Position numbers and translations under genes: made by a program
The notes under the pieces: generated by a model
The model's database searches: none
Told to the model about the DNA's origin: nothing
The model's input: the letters and a program-made list of their open reading frames with translations, nothing else
Shown here: piece after piece, positions 44,061 through 52,428 of the stretch
Layout: the number at the start of each line of letters is the position of its first letter
How positions within the stretch are numbered: the stretch's first letter is position 1
From: SUG2458 sp051872335
Lineage (GTDB): Bacteria; Bacillota_I; Bacilli_A; RFN20; CAG-826
DNA: 59,255 nucleotides
Direction: 5' to 3'
Assembly (NCBI GenBank): GCA_051872335.1
Contig: JBJEDT010000051.1
Span: 1-59,255, forward strand

Positions 44061-44876
44061 TTATAAAATTGTCACTTCTTCATTCTGTTCGACTTCTTTA
44101 ATAAATTTAACAATTACTTTTAAAGGAATTGCATAATTCATAACAATAGCTTCACTACTTCCACTTGTAACCATGCCAAGTAGTTCGCCACATTCATTAA
44201 ATACAGGTCCACCAGAATTGCCATTAGTAACTAAAGCAGTAATCATTATAAATTCATGCTCACCTATTTCACGAACATTATCAGCAACAATTCCATCAAG
44301 AATTGCTAAGCCTTTACCTCTACTATTTCCAATAGTAAATACTTTTTCGCCAGTAACACATTCTTCACTAGCAAATACACAAGATTTATAATTGCTTTCA
44401 TAAACAAAATGTAAAATACAAATATCTAATTCTTTAGAAGCAAATACAAATTCTAATTCATATAAGGTGTCACTATCATTAAATTTAGCAAATACGTTGT
44501 CACATAAAGTCGTATTTTCAGGATCTTCACTATCAAATACTACATGTGCATTTGTAATAACATAATTAGAATTTACAATAAAACCAGTACCTGTTGAAGC
44601 TTTATTTGCAAAATTACAATAAATGGCTACAACACTATCAATATTGTCTTTAAAAATATCTTTTGCATCTTTTTTATAAGATTCAGTATTAACTTTAGAT
44701 ACTTCAACTACCTTAGATTTTTGAATATATTTGTTTCTTTTAGGTAAAGAAGAAAAAGTTTCATTACATGAGTTACATACATAGGTAAAAACTGTGTCAT
44801 CTTCTATATTTTCTTTTGAAACAACTTTAATGTTCTTTGATCCACATATTGGACAAATATCATACATGAAATCCAT
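44061..44876 (-). CDS. zinc-ribbon trypsin-like serine protease (cytosolic)
   Basis: About 271 residues. The ATG at 44876 (MDFMYDICPIC) follows GAGG; an upstream GTG is less likely. A zinc ribbon is formed by C8, C11, C34 and C37. The protease domain (about 70-271) has the chymotrypsin-fold triad H111 (VITNAHVV), D151 (KELDICILH) and S221 (TNGNSGGPVF), like DegP/HtrA but without a PDZ domain. No signal peptide or membrane segment is present, so it should act in the cytosol. It is the last gene of the seven-gene operon that begins with an XRE regulator, following the TIR gene by 12 bases. The substrate is unknown. Confidence 0.85.
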   Translation of the reverse strand: MDFMYDICPICGSKNIKVVSKENIEDDTVFTYVCNSCNETFSSLPKRNKYIQKSKVVEVSKVNTESYKKDAKDIFKDNIDSVVAIYCNFANKASTGTGFIVNSNYVITNAHVVFDSEDPENTTLCDNVFAKFNDSDTLYELEFVFASKELDICILHFVYESNYKSCVFASEECVTGEKVFTIGNSRGKGLAILDGIVADNVREIGEHEFIMITALVTNGNSGGPVFNECGELLGMVTSGSSEAIVMNYAIPLKVIVKFIKEVEQNEEVTIL

Positions 44877-44888
44877 TTTAAACACCTC

Positions 44889-47459
44889 TTATTTTTTAGG
44901 CGAATACTCAGCTACTAAATGATCAAAGTATTCATATTTATTTTTATAAACAGCTAGTTCTTGAAGTAATTTCTTTTCTTTTCTTCTTAAATCAGCATAT
45001 TTTCTAAACATTGATTTTGAAGTAATCTTATTTCCAATAAATAGTAGTAATCGTAAAACAAATACAAAATCAAAGAAAATAGCTATACCTAAGAATACTT
45101 TTCCTAAAATTTCTTGAGCAATAATAGGTGAATTTAAGAAATCTTTGAAAACAAAGAATAAGCCAGTAAATAATGCAACAAAGAAAAGAAGTGCTTTTGG
45201 AAAAGAGTTAATCTTTTTCTTTTTATTAGCTTTATTAAATTTCTTCTCACATTTTTTCATTTCAGAATGAATAGAATTTTGTGTAGAATAGACATCTAAA
45301 ATTTTATCGCGTTCTTGTTTAAATTCCATATCTTCTTCATGATATTTACGTTGTCTTTTAACAATATCCATAAAGAATTTTGTTTGTTCATCATCAGCGT
45401 GATTTAACATTGGAATGTATTCATCAAATGATAAAATATCACGTGAATAAATAAGTTCTTTCTCATTTTTGACCTCACATTTAGCCATTATAATGTAATA
45501 ATAAAATGTAGCCTCTGTTGGATCAATTGATGACAATAATTCAAATAAATATTTAGCAGCAGAGAACTTGCCGTTTTCTAAATACATATTTCCTTTTTTG
45601 AATATTTCACTGCTAAAGCATTTAATATTTTCAGGATAGAATTTTAATAACTCAGTATAAAAATCAAGATTCAATGAATCATAAGGAATAGCCTTAAGAA
45701 TTGCTTCTATTTCTTGTTTTTGTTGTTCTTGATTTTGATATTTTAGTAAATCCTTTAAACTTTCATAAGTTTTTAATTTATCAATAGTTGAATCATATTC
45801 AACTAAAGATGGGTCAAGAGTTGAACATGTTGCAACCCTAATTAAAGCACGTCGAGCAACATTATTACCTTCATCAACATTAATTAAAGAACTTGCAATT
45901 TCACTCGCTTTTGAGAAATTACCACATGTTACTTCGTGAGATAACAACTTAGTTAACCAATAAATATATTTATCAATATCATCAATTGAAATAATTTTTA
46001 CTAATAATTCAAACAAAGTAAAATCAAAATATTCAATAGCTTTTTGTATAAATTGTTCTAAATATTCATTTCTTTTACTATATTCATAAACGAAAATGAT
46101 ATCACATAATTTATAAGCTTTTTGAGCATTAGCACCAAGTGGATTTTCTAATAATCTTTCAAAAAATTTATAAAATGTCTCAATAATAGAAAGGGCATAA
46201 TCCTCACTACAATGGCGCAATGCTTGCTCAATTATTTCAATATCTGTAACTTTTGCAAGATTCATTGTTAAAACTGCATTAAGTCCTTTTAATTTATTAA
46301 TACATAAGAATTTTCTAAAAATAGCATCTCCATCAAGTGGCTCATTTTCAAGAATTTTATTAATATGATCTAATCCTAAATCAAAGACACCATTATCAAT
46401 AAATTTATCTGCTATATTAAGTTTTTCATTTACAGTATATGCTTTACCTTCGATTGCTTCAGCTCCAATAATTCGATTTGAAACATCATGTGCATTGGAT
46501 AATTTAGTAGCTTTTTTGCCAATTTCTTGTTGAATAACGGCTTTCTTTAACCCTTTTTTTCCGCTAGGTGTATTTTTTAATACACTAGATACATAAGTCT
46601 CAAGCGAATCCATCCAAGTAATATTACTTACATCAATTGCTTGTAATGATTTTAAAGGATTAGGCAAGGTTCCTGGATTTAATCCTTTATATAAAAGAAT
46701 TAATGAATTACTTGCTTTTTCTTTATTTGTTATTCGTTTTGCAAATCTAGACCATTCATTTTTAACCCACGTAGCGGTAATATATTCTTCTTTGGAACCA
46801 TAAATGATCATAATCTTTGCTGTGTTTAAAGCATTAAAAATATATGGTTCATATTTTTCACCATAACAATTTAATGAAATTCGAGAAAAGAAAACGTTAT
46901 ATCCTTTTGATTTTAAGAAATGATAAACTTCTTGTGCTTCATAACTATCACGTGTTCTTTCAATTCCATTTTCTGTTTCCGTATCTTTATAAGAAATGAA
47001 AATATCATAAGGTGGAAGTTTTGAAGCTTTTTCAACCCATTCAATACGATTCTTTTCAATTATTTCAGCTTGCTTTTCATAATAGTCTTTTTCATCTTTA
47101 CTACCATAACGTAAAGCTAATTTATAATTTTTATCTTCATATAATGAAGCATAACTAGTTGCATAGCATGTAGGAATTTTCTTTCCATCATAATCTGTTT
47201 CATACTTGATACCATACTTGGAAAGTAATAATCCCCAGTAATTACGAGATGAATGTGGGTATTTAACAACTATATCTGAAAATAAATTTTCAGCTTCTTC
47301 AAAATTACATAATCTTAATGCTTGAGAAGCATTGTAATAAAGTGTGTCTTCTTCATTTGATAATTCTTCAGGTTTATAGGCACCACATGCTTCACAGACC
47401 CATTTACCATTTTTATATACATATGTACCACCACAAATATTACAAATATTTTTGTCCAT
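44889..47459 (-). CDS. zinc-ribbon TIR-domain protein with helical repeats and C-terminal membrane hairpin
   Basis: An 856-residue protein. A zinc ribbon uses C6, C9, C22 and C25. A TPR-like helical region follows (about 40-145). The TIR domain (about 150-265) opens with YDIFISYKDTE and has FLKSKGYNVFFSRISLNC. It ends with TWVKNEWSRFAKRI, where E235 aligns with the catalytic glutamate of NADase TIR domains. A long helical-repeat region (about 300-690) leads to two membrane segments (about 755-775 and 785-810) and a final coiled coil. TIR proteins of this kind signal by NAD+ cleavage or act as scaffolds. AGGAGG precedes the ATG. It lies between the AAA ATPase and the protease genes. Confidence 0.85.
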   Translation of the reverse strand: MDKNICNICGGTYVYKNGKWVCEACGAYKPEELSNEEDTLYYNASQALRLCNFEEAENLFSDIVVKYPHSSRNYWGLLLSKYGIKYETDYDGKKIPTCYATSYASLYEDKNYKLALRYGSKDEKDYYEKQAEIIEKNRIEWVEKASKLPPYDIFISYKDTETENGIERTRDSYEAQEVYHFLKSKGYNVFFSRISLNCYGEKYEPYIFNALNTAKIMIIYGSKEEYITATWVKNEWSRFAKRITNKEKASNSLILLYKGLNPGTLPNPLKSLQAIDVSNITWMDSLETYVSSVLKNTPSGKKGLKKAVIQQEIGKKATKLSNAHDVSNRIIGAEAIEGKAYTVNEKLNIADKFIDNGVFDLGLDHINKILENEPLDGDAIFRKFLCINKLKGLNAVLTMNLAKVTDIEIIEQALRHCSEDYALSIIETFYKFFERLLENPLGANAQKAYKLCDIIFVYEYSKRNEYLEQFIQKAIEYFDFTLFELLVKIISIDDIDKYIYWLTKLLSHEVTCGNFSKASEIASSLINVDEGNNVARRALIRVATCSTLDPSLVEYDSTIDKLKTYESLKDLLKYQNQEQQKQEIEAILKAIPYDSLNLDFYTELLKFYPENIKCFSSEIFKKGNMYLENGKFSAAKYLFELLSSIDPTEATFYYYIIMAKCEVKNEKELIYSRDILSFDEYIPMLNHADDEQTKFFMDIVKRQRKYHEEDMEFKQERDKILDVYSTQNSIHSEMKKCEKKFNKANKKKKINSFPKALLFFVALFTGLFFVFKDFLNSPIIAQEILGKVFLGIAIFFDFVFVLRLLLFIGNKITSKSMFRKYADLRRKEKKLLQELAVYKNKYEYFDHLVAEYSPKK

Positions 47460-47472
47460 ACCTACACACCTC

Positions 47473-48609
47473 CTACATTAAACCATTTTTATAGAGTTCA
47501 AATTTTTCTAAATCTTCTTTAGAAGTTTTTGGTTTATTTTTTGCAATAATTAAATCACAATCGTTTTGTGAAACTAATACTTCTTTTCCAGTTTTAACTG
47601 ATTTTTTATAAGCCTCTGCACGAATCTTATCGCACATTGAAACTATATCACCACCATTGTATCCTTCTGTTTTTTCAGCTAATAAATTAAAATCAAAATC
47701 TTCAGCCATAGGAACACCCTTCATAGCTTTTTTGATCATAAATAAACGAGCTTCAAAATCAGGTAAGCCTACATAAATGTGTGTATCAAATCGACCACCA
47801 CGACACATCGCAGGATCTAAAGCCCATGGCCTATTAGTAGCACCAATTAATAAAAGCATTTTACAAGTTTTAGACTTTTTAAATCCGTCAACTTTAGTTA
47901 AAAATGTTGCTACAAATCGAGCCATTTCGGCATCTACTCCACCAGTTGAATCTTCTCTTTTCGATGCAACGGCATCCATTTCATCAAAGAAAATAATTGC
48001 ACGTTCATTCTTTTGAGCTTCTTCAAAAAGGGCATCTAATTGCTTTGAGCTTTCACCCATATATTTTGAAATTAAGTCAGAACATTTTATTGAATAAAAT
48101 TTTGCATCAACTTCACCAGCAATTGCTCGAGCAATAAATGTTTTACCTGTACCTGGTGGGCCATATAAAATAACTTTGCCACCAGCTTTAATGTTATATT
48201 TTTTTGCTAATTCAGGATTCTTTAAAGGTTCAATAACATTATAAATAATTTGATCTTTTACATCTTGTAAACCTGCGACATCATTAAATGTAACCTTATC
48301 TTCTTTAGGAATTTCAACAGCTTCAAATGTTTTAGTTTCCTCTTCTGAATCACCTTTTTGTTTATTTGTTATATTTTTAACTGGACGTTTTTTTACACAG
48401 TTTTCCCTAACAAAAGTAAGAATTTTTTCTGCCACTTTATGATATTCAGTTCTTACATCATAACTAGTTGCATCTATTGAAATTTTATTTGCTAATTCAG
48501 CTGCTTTTAAAAATGCACTTCTAGCACTTTCAATATCACCTCTAGCATAATATTCTTTACCTTGTTGATAAAAACTTTTATACGCCTCTACTACTGATCC
48601 ATTATTCAT
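47473..48609 (-). CDS. Vps4-like AAA ATPase with MIT/TPR-like N-terminus
   Basis: A 378-residue AAA+ ATPase. Residues 1-70 form a helical hairpin domain resembling MIT (AYKSFYQQGKEYYARGDIES, then ARSAFLKAAELANK) but also compatible with a TPR. A charged linker follows (72-105). The ATPase domain has Walker A GPPGTGKT (150-157), pore-loop 1 SKYMGESSK (181-189, compare SKWMGESEK in Vps4), Walker B IIFFDE (205-210), sensor ATNRPWALDPAM and RGGRFD. The C-terminus KPKTSKEDLEKFELYKNG resembles the Vps4 end; the Vps4 beta domain is absent. It is expected to remodel a membrane-associated filament. TGGAG precedes the ATG. Confidence 0.85.
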   Translation of the reverse strand: MNNGSVVEAYKSFYQQGKEYYARGDIESARSAFLKAAELANKISIDATSYDVRTEYHKVAEKILTFVRENCVKKRPVKNITNKQKGDSEEETKTFEAVEIPKEDKVTFNDVAGLQDVKDQIIYNVIEPLKNPELAKKYNIKAGGKVILYGPPGTGKTFIARAIAGEVDAKFYSIKCSDLISKYMGESSKQLDALFEEAQKNERAIIFFDEMDAVASKREDSTGGVDAEMARFVATFLTKVDGFKKSKTCKMLLLIGATNRPWALDPAMCRGGRFDTHIYVGLPDFEARLFMIKKAMKGVPMAEDFDFNLLAEKTEGYNGGDIVSMCDKIRAEAYKKSVKTGKEVLVSQNDCDLIIAKNKPKTSKEDLEKFELYKNGLM

Positions 48610-48630
48610 AGAGAATCTCCATTAGTGCAA

Positions 48631-49221
48631 TTATAATAATTTATTTTTTTCTGCTTCAATTTCTTTTGTTAAGTCAATGTCACTTACTTTTGGCATTGCA
48701 GCATTTTGTCCTGTTAATTGAGCTCTAGCAGCATCAATCATTGGACGTACTGAAGCAATTTCTGCTTGAGAGCGAACTCTATTAGCTGGATTTGATGATT
48801 TCATAACACTACCCATTGCTTTTTGAGAAATTTTAATTTGTCTCATATATTTAGCAATTTTAACATTTGCCTTTTGAATTTTAGCAATGTTAGGCATTTT
48901 ATTTTTGTTATTTGCCATGTTATTTAAAGCATTGACTGCCATAGCCATATTTGTTGCAATAGAATTAGAAACATTAATAATATCAAAGTTTGCTTTAGTT
49001 TGAGTTAAACTTGAAATGACATCATTTAATTCCATTAAAGCACTTAATGCAACATCATAACTTCCTTGGTCACCATTTACCTCTGCCTCAGCAGCAATAT
49101 GTGCATATTCTTGTCTTTTTGCTTTTAATTCATTAATTTGATCATTAAAAATTTGCATTTGCTCATCACGTTGCATTTGAGCCATAATTTCTTTTTCTGC
49201 TTTTGTTTTAAAGAATGCCAT
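48631..49221 (-). CDS. Snf7/ESCRT-III-like small helical protein
   Basis: A 196-residue, nearly all-helical protein. Residues 15-105 look like the ESCRT-III/PspA/Vipp1 hairpin: QINELKAKRQEYAHIAAEAE, then GSYDVALSALMELNDVISSL and NVSNSIATNMAMAVNALNNM. A Met/Lys-rich helix follows (110-145). The C-terminal 16 residues DIDLTKEIEAEKNKLL loosely resemble an MIT-interacting (MIM1) helix, which in ESCRT-III binds Vps4. Immediately downstream is the Vps4-like gene. Sequence identity to known families is low and by eye, so this is a structural hypothesis. The ATG overlaps the stop of the preceding gene (TAATG) after GGGGG. Confidence 0.65.
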   Translation of the reverse strand: MAFFKTKAEKEIMAQMQRDEQMQIFNDQINELKAKRQEYAHIAAEAEVNGDQGSYDVALSALMELNDVISSLTQTKANFDIINVSNSIATNMAMAVNALNNMANNKNKMPNIAKIQKANVKIAKYMRQIKISQKAMGSVMKSSNPANRVRSQAEIASVRPMIDAARAQLTGQNAAMPKVSDIDLTKEIEAEKNKLL

Positions 49222-50234
49222 TATTTTGTACCCCCGACTTCTACTTCTTCACTATCTTCGATTCCTAGATCCATTTCTTTTTGATTACTTTTCAACTCTT
49301 CTTTTTCTTTTTTCTTACGAAGGAGTTGTTCTTTATATGCTAAAGCATCTTGAGAAACTGATATTGTTGATGTGTTAACACCAAATACTTTTTCATCCAT
49401 ATTTTTTGTTCTTTCAGCAATTAATTGAGTATCTTTTTCCATTCTCTTTAAAATAGAAATAGCTTTCTCAGGTTCTGAAATAACAGCTTTTAATCTAGAC
49501 ATATTTAGAAGAGCTCTAGCTTTTCCTAAATCTTCTAAAGAGTAATCACTTTCAACAACAATTTCATTAGCATTACTATAAATTAAGTCTAGTAAATTGA
49601 AACAAGCAGAATAATTAGCTTTTCTAACATTTAGCATATCTAATTTGCTTTTTAGAGAAGAAATCTTACGATATAGTTCATTGATACGACGTTCATTTTC
49701 TTCTTTTACCATTAAGCTATCTAATTCATTTAAATCTTTTTCTAATGAATAAATATCTTTTTCTAATCTTTGTTCATTTGCTACAAATTGATTTTTAATT
49801 GTTGCTAACTCATCAAGTCTACTTTGTAGTTTTTTTCTAGACCATGTCATTTTTTCTTTTTCAGTAGTGCCAATTTCTTCACTACTCATATCTCCTTGAA
49901 GTACAGATTTCCATACATCAACAGAATATGTTAAGTTTGATACACCTTCTTCAAGTCTTGAAACTAAATCTTGGTTAGTCAAATCATTTAATTCAACAAC
50001 TTGCTTTGCAACTGTTTCAGCAATACTAGAAATATCTTCTTTTCCAGTGCCTACACAAGTATCAAGACCAGCTATAGCATCTTTTAATTCAAGAGCTAAT
50101 TCGTCGACAGCTTCTTTATCTAGATAACTATTAACTTTATGTGTTTCAAGTTTAAAGCATACCTTTTTTAAATCTTTTAAAACTTTATCTTTAATTGTAT
50201 TATTATTTTTAATTGATGGACTATACTTTTTCAT
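49221..50234 (-). CDS. coiled-coil protein, possible second ESCRT-III-like subunit
   Basis: About 337 residues, mostly helical. The ATG at 50234 (MKKYSPSIKNN) is chosen since GGAGGAAG precedes it; an ATG five codons upstream has no ribosome binding site. A central coiled coil (about 135-225) includes LQSRLDELATIKNQFVANEQ and LEKDIYSLEKDLNELDSL. A helical region follows (LGKARALLNMSRLKAVISEP), then AISILKRMEKDTQLIAERTK. The last 40 residues are charged (RKKKEKEELKSNQKEMDLGI). No membrane segment. Position between the SPFH-like and Snf7-like genes, with overlapping ends, argues that the three proteins act together. Confidence 0.7.
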   Translation of the reverse strand: MKKYSPSIKNNNTIKDKVLKDLKKVCFKLETHKVNSYLDKEAVDELALELKDAIAGLDTCVGTGKEDISSIAETVAKQVVELNDLTNQDLVSRLEEGVSNLTYSVDVWKSVLQGDMSSEEIGTTEKEKMTWSRKKLQSRLDELATIKNQFVANEQRLEKDIYSLEKDLNELDSLMVKEENERRINELYRKISSLKSKLDMLNVRKANYSACFNLLDLIYSNANEIVVESDYSLEDLGKARALLNMSRLKAVISEPEKAISILKRMEKDTQLIAERTKNMDEKVFGVNTSTISVSQDALAYKEQLLRKKKEKEELKSNQKEMDLGIEDSEEVEVGGTK

Positions 50235-50248
50235 AATTTCTTCCTCCA

Positions 50249-50902
50249 TTAAGCTACTTTGCTTCTAATTCTTTCAAGGTCATCACTATTAATATGAATT
50301 CCTTCAACTGTTAAAGAATTTAATTTAAGACCCATTGATTTGAATGATTTTTCTTCACATAAAGCACTAAATAATTTTTCTTGTAATTCTTTAGCCTTCA
50401 AAGTTGCATTAAAGACAGAAACATCTTTATCAACTAAAAGATTATTTAATATAGGAGCACCAATAGATTTAATTACTGAAATTGTCTTTTCTCTTAAGTC
50501 ATCAATAGTAACAACATTAAATCCGGAATATGCAGCAATTAAACGACCAAAGTCTTCAATTTCAAGTGCATATTTTCCATTTGCTCCAGCTTTATATAAT
50601 TCATTTTGATGATCATTTTTAATTTCAATATTACCAAATCCCCAAGCAAGTAAAGGTAATGAATTAATTAAAATAAAACATACTTTAACATTTTGTCCCA
50701 ATAAATCTTTGCCATATTCTTTTAATAAATTTACATGATTACAATTATCAACTCTAAAGCTCAATTTTTCATTGATATAAACAAATCCCTTATAACCATT
50801 AGGAACTGTAAGAAACACACTTTTATCAATTTTAGCTGATGGAGTAAATTGAACAACACAATCAGTTAAATAGCTACTAGGTGCTAATTCATTAGTTTTC
50901 AT
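50249..50902 (-). CDS. SPFH/virion-core-protein-like (YdjI-related) protein
   Basis: A 217-residue protein with features of the SPFH (band 7/flotillin) fold: AWGFGNIEIKNDHQNELYKA, then NGKYALEIEDFGRLIAAYSG, TIDDLREKTISVIKSIGAPI, and the C-terminal KSMGLKLNSLTVEGIHINSD. This matches the YdjI-type subgroup that lacks a membrane segment. In B. subtilis, YdjI works with the ESCRT-III homologue PspA and YdjG/YdjH at the membrane, which fits the neighbouring Snf7-like and AAA genes. AGGGAGG precedes the ATG. It follows the XRE gene by 14 bases and overlaps the next gene's upstream region. Confidence 0.72.
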   Translation of the reverse strand: MKTNELAPSSYLTDCVVQFTPSAKIDKSVFLTVPNGYKGFVYINEKLSFRVDNCNHVNLLKEYGKDLLGQNVKVCFILINSLPLLAWGFGNIEIKNDHQNELYKAGANGKYALEIEDFGRLIAAYSGFNVVTIDDLREKTISVIKSIGAPILNNLLVDKDVSVFNATLKAKELQEKLFSALCEEKSFKSMGLKLNSLTVEGIHINSDDLERIRSKVA

Positions 50903-50916
50903 TTAAATTATCCTCC

Positions 50917-51264
50917 CTATTTCTTTTCAATAATTTCACAAAGTTGATTTAATGTTGCCTCACTAAGATCATCCTTTGTTAAAGCAAAAATTAATTTCTT
51001 TTGAGTTTCACTTAATTCAGATAAATCAACTTTTACAGAATCAGAAGTAGCAGCAATTGCATCACGTAATGATTTCACTTCTTTTTCTGTTAAATCATAA
51101 TTTTTGCAAACAATAGCATCAAAGTTTTTAGGAACATTTCGTTTTCCATTTTCAATAGCAGATAAATAAGAAGAAGATAATTCCAATTTGTCAGCCATAG
51201 TTCTCATACTGTCTCCAGAATTAATACGAATAATTCGAAGAACTTTACCTAATTGAGTAATCAT
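50917..51264 (-). CDS. XRE-family regulator heading the ESCRT/TIR-like operon
   Basis: A 115-residue protein. Residues 1-60 form a Cro/C1-type helix-turn-helix (LGKVLRIIRINSGDSMRTMA, then DKLELSSSYLSAIENGKRNV). The C-terminal half is helical (LTEKEVKSLRDAIAATSDSV, LSETQKKLIFALTKDDLSEA) and may sense a signal or dimerise. GAGGAGG precedes the ATG. It is the first gene of the operon that runs to 44061, and a perfect inverted repeat overlaps its promoter, indicating autoregulation of the whole unit. Confidence 0.88.
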   Translation of the reverse strand: MITQLGKVLRIIRINSGDSMRTMADKLELSSSYLSAIENGKRNVPKNFDAIVCKNYDLTEKEVKSLRDAIAATSDSVKVDLSELSETQKKLIFALTKDDLSEATLNQLCEIIEKK

Positions 51265-51293
51265 AAATAATGCCTCCTCTATATTACAAGAAA

Positions 51294-51322
51294 ATTATAT
51301 CAACATTTGATTTGTTTGTCTA
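51294..51322 (-). promoter_or_regulatory. promoter of the ESCRT/TIR-like operon
   Basis: On the minus strand: TAGACA (51317-51322), 17 bases, TATAAT (51294-51299). One mismatch to the consensus -35. The GAGGAGG ribosome binding site and ATG of the XRE gene follow about 30 bases later. Confidence 0.65.
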
Positions 51323-51352
51323 CAAAATTGTAAACACTTTTTTCAATTTTGT
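51322..51352. promoter_or_regulatory. candidate XRE operator
   Basis: ACAAAATTG (51322-51330) and CAATTTTGT (51344-51352), perfect 9-bp arms 13 bases apart. The left arm touches the -35 element of the operon promoter, so bound regulator would block transcription. Confidence 0.55.
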
Positions 51353-51369
51353 GATATTCTTTTAAAAAT

Positions 51370-52368
51370 TTATATATTAATATCATTGTTTATTTTCTTA
51401 TAAAGTAATTTTTTTACTAAATTCTTCTCATCAGTTTGACCTAATATCCACATGACTTTACAAACTAAACTCTCTAGAGTCATATCGTAAGCTTCAAGAA
51501 CTTCATATTTATCTTTAATTTTCTTTCCTACTTTATATAAGCCTAAATTGCTTCCTTCATATGGAACTTGTGTTGTAATAATTAATGTTTTATTTGAGAG
51601 AATAAATCTTTCGAGAGCATCAGAAAAAAGTTTTTCATCATACATTGGTATTCCACCAACACCAAATGATTCAATAATACATGCATCATAATGCTCGCTA
51701 ACATAGTCAAAAATATCTAGACTCATACCAGGGATTAATTTCAATACAAAAACTTTTGGATTAATCGAATCATAAAATTTAACTTTTTCTTGAGTGTTAA
51801 CTGCAACTTCTATATAATCTATAACTTTTCCATCTTGAATATTTGCTATTGCTGGATAATTAATACTTGTAAATGCGTTGTATGATTTGGTTCTATTTTT
51901 CTTAGCACGTGTTCCAAGGATGACTTTCCCATCAAAAACAATAGTAACACCATGTCCCTTTGGATGACTTGCATAAATAAATGCATCAAATAAATTACTA
52001 CGCGCATCACTATCTCTCATAAAAATTGATTTTTGTGATCCAGTTAAAACAATTGGTTTTATAGAATTTTGAATTAAATATGATAATGCTGATGCTGTAA
52101 AAGCCATCGTGTCAGTCCCATGAGTAATGACAAAACCATCATATTTATCGTAATTTTCTTTAATAGTCTCAACCATTTTTAACCAATGCACATAATTAAT
52201 ATTAGTACTATCAAAATTAAAGAGTTCAATAGTATCAATATGACATATGTTAGATAAATCATCTAAATAGGATAATAATTCTTTACTATTGATTTTAGGC
52301 ATATAGCCATCAGTTGTAGGTTTAGAAGCAATAGTTCCACCAGTTGTTATAAGTAATATATTTTTCAT
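51370..52368 (-). CDS. ansA: type I L-asparaginase
   Basis: A 332-residue asparaginase of the bacterial cytosolic type. LLITTGGTIASKPTTDGYMP holds the first catalytic Thr and FVITHGTDTMAFTASALSYL holds the second Thr-Asp pair. VGGIPMYDEKL and TTQVPYEGSN follow in the C-terminal domain. It hydrolyses asparagine to aspartate and ammonia. There is no signal peptide. GAAGG precedes the ATG. It lies upstream of the XRE operon in the same direction, without an obvious terminator between them, so some readthrough is possible. Confidence 0.94.
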   Translation of the reverse strand: MKNILLITTGGTIASKPTTDGYMPKINSKELLSYLDDLSNICHIDTIELFNFDSTNINYVHWLKMVETIKENYDKYDGFVITHGTDTMAFTASALSYLIQNSIKPIVLTGSQKSIFMRDSDARSNLFDAFIYASHPKGHGVTIVFDGKVILGTRAKKNRTKSYNAFTSINYPAIANIQDGKVIDYIEVAVNTQEKVKFYDSINPKVFVLKLIPGMSLDIFDYVSEHYDACIIESFGVGGIPMYDEKLFSDALERFILSNKTLIITTQVPYEGSNLGLYKVGKKIKDKYEVLEAYDMTLESLVCKVMWILGQTDEKNLVKKLLYKKINNDINI

Positions 52369-52428
52369 AAAAGTACCTTCATTTTTAATTTATCACAATG
52401 AATATATAAACAAAAGATAATTGTTATC

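Noticed and set aside
49221..50234. TelA-type toxic anion resistance protein
   Set aside because: The conserved TelA sequence patterns were not found; only the coiled-coil character is shared.
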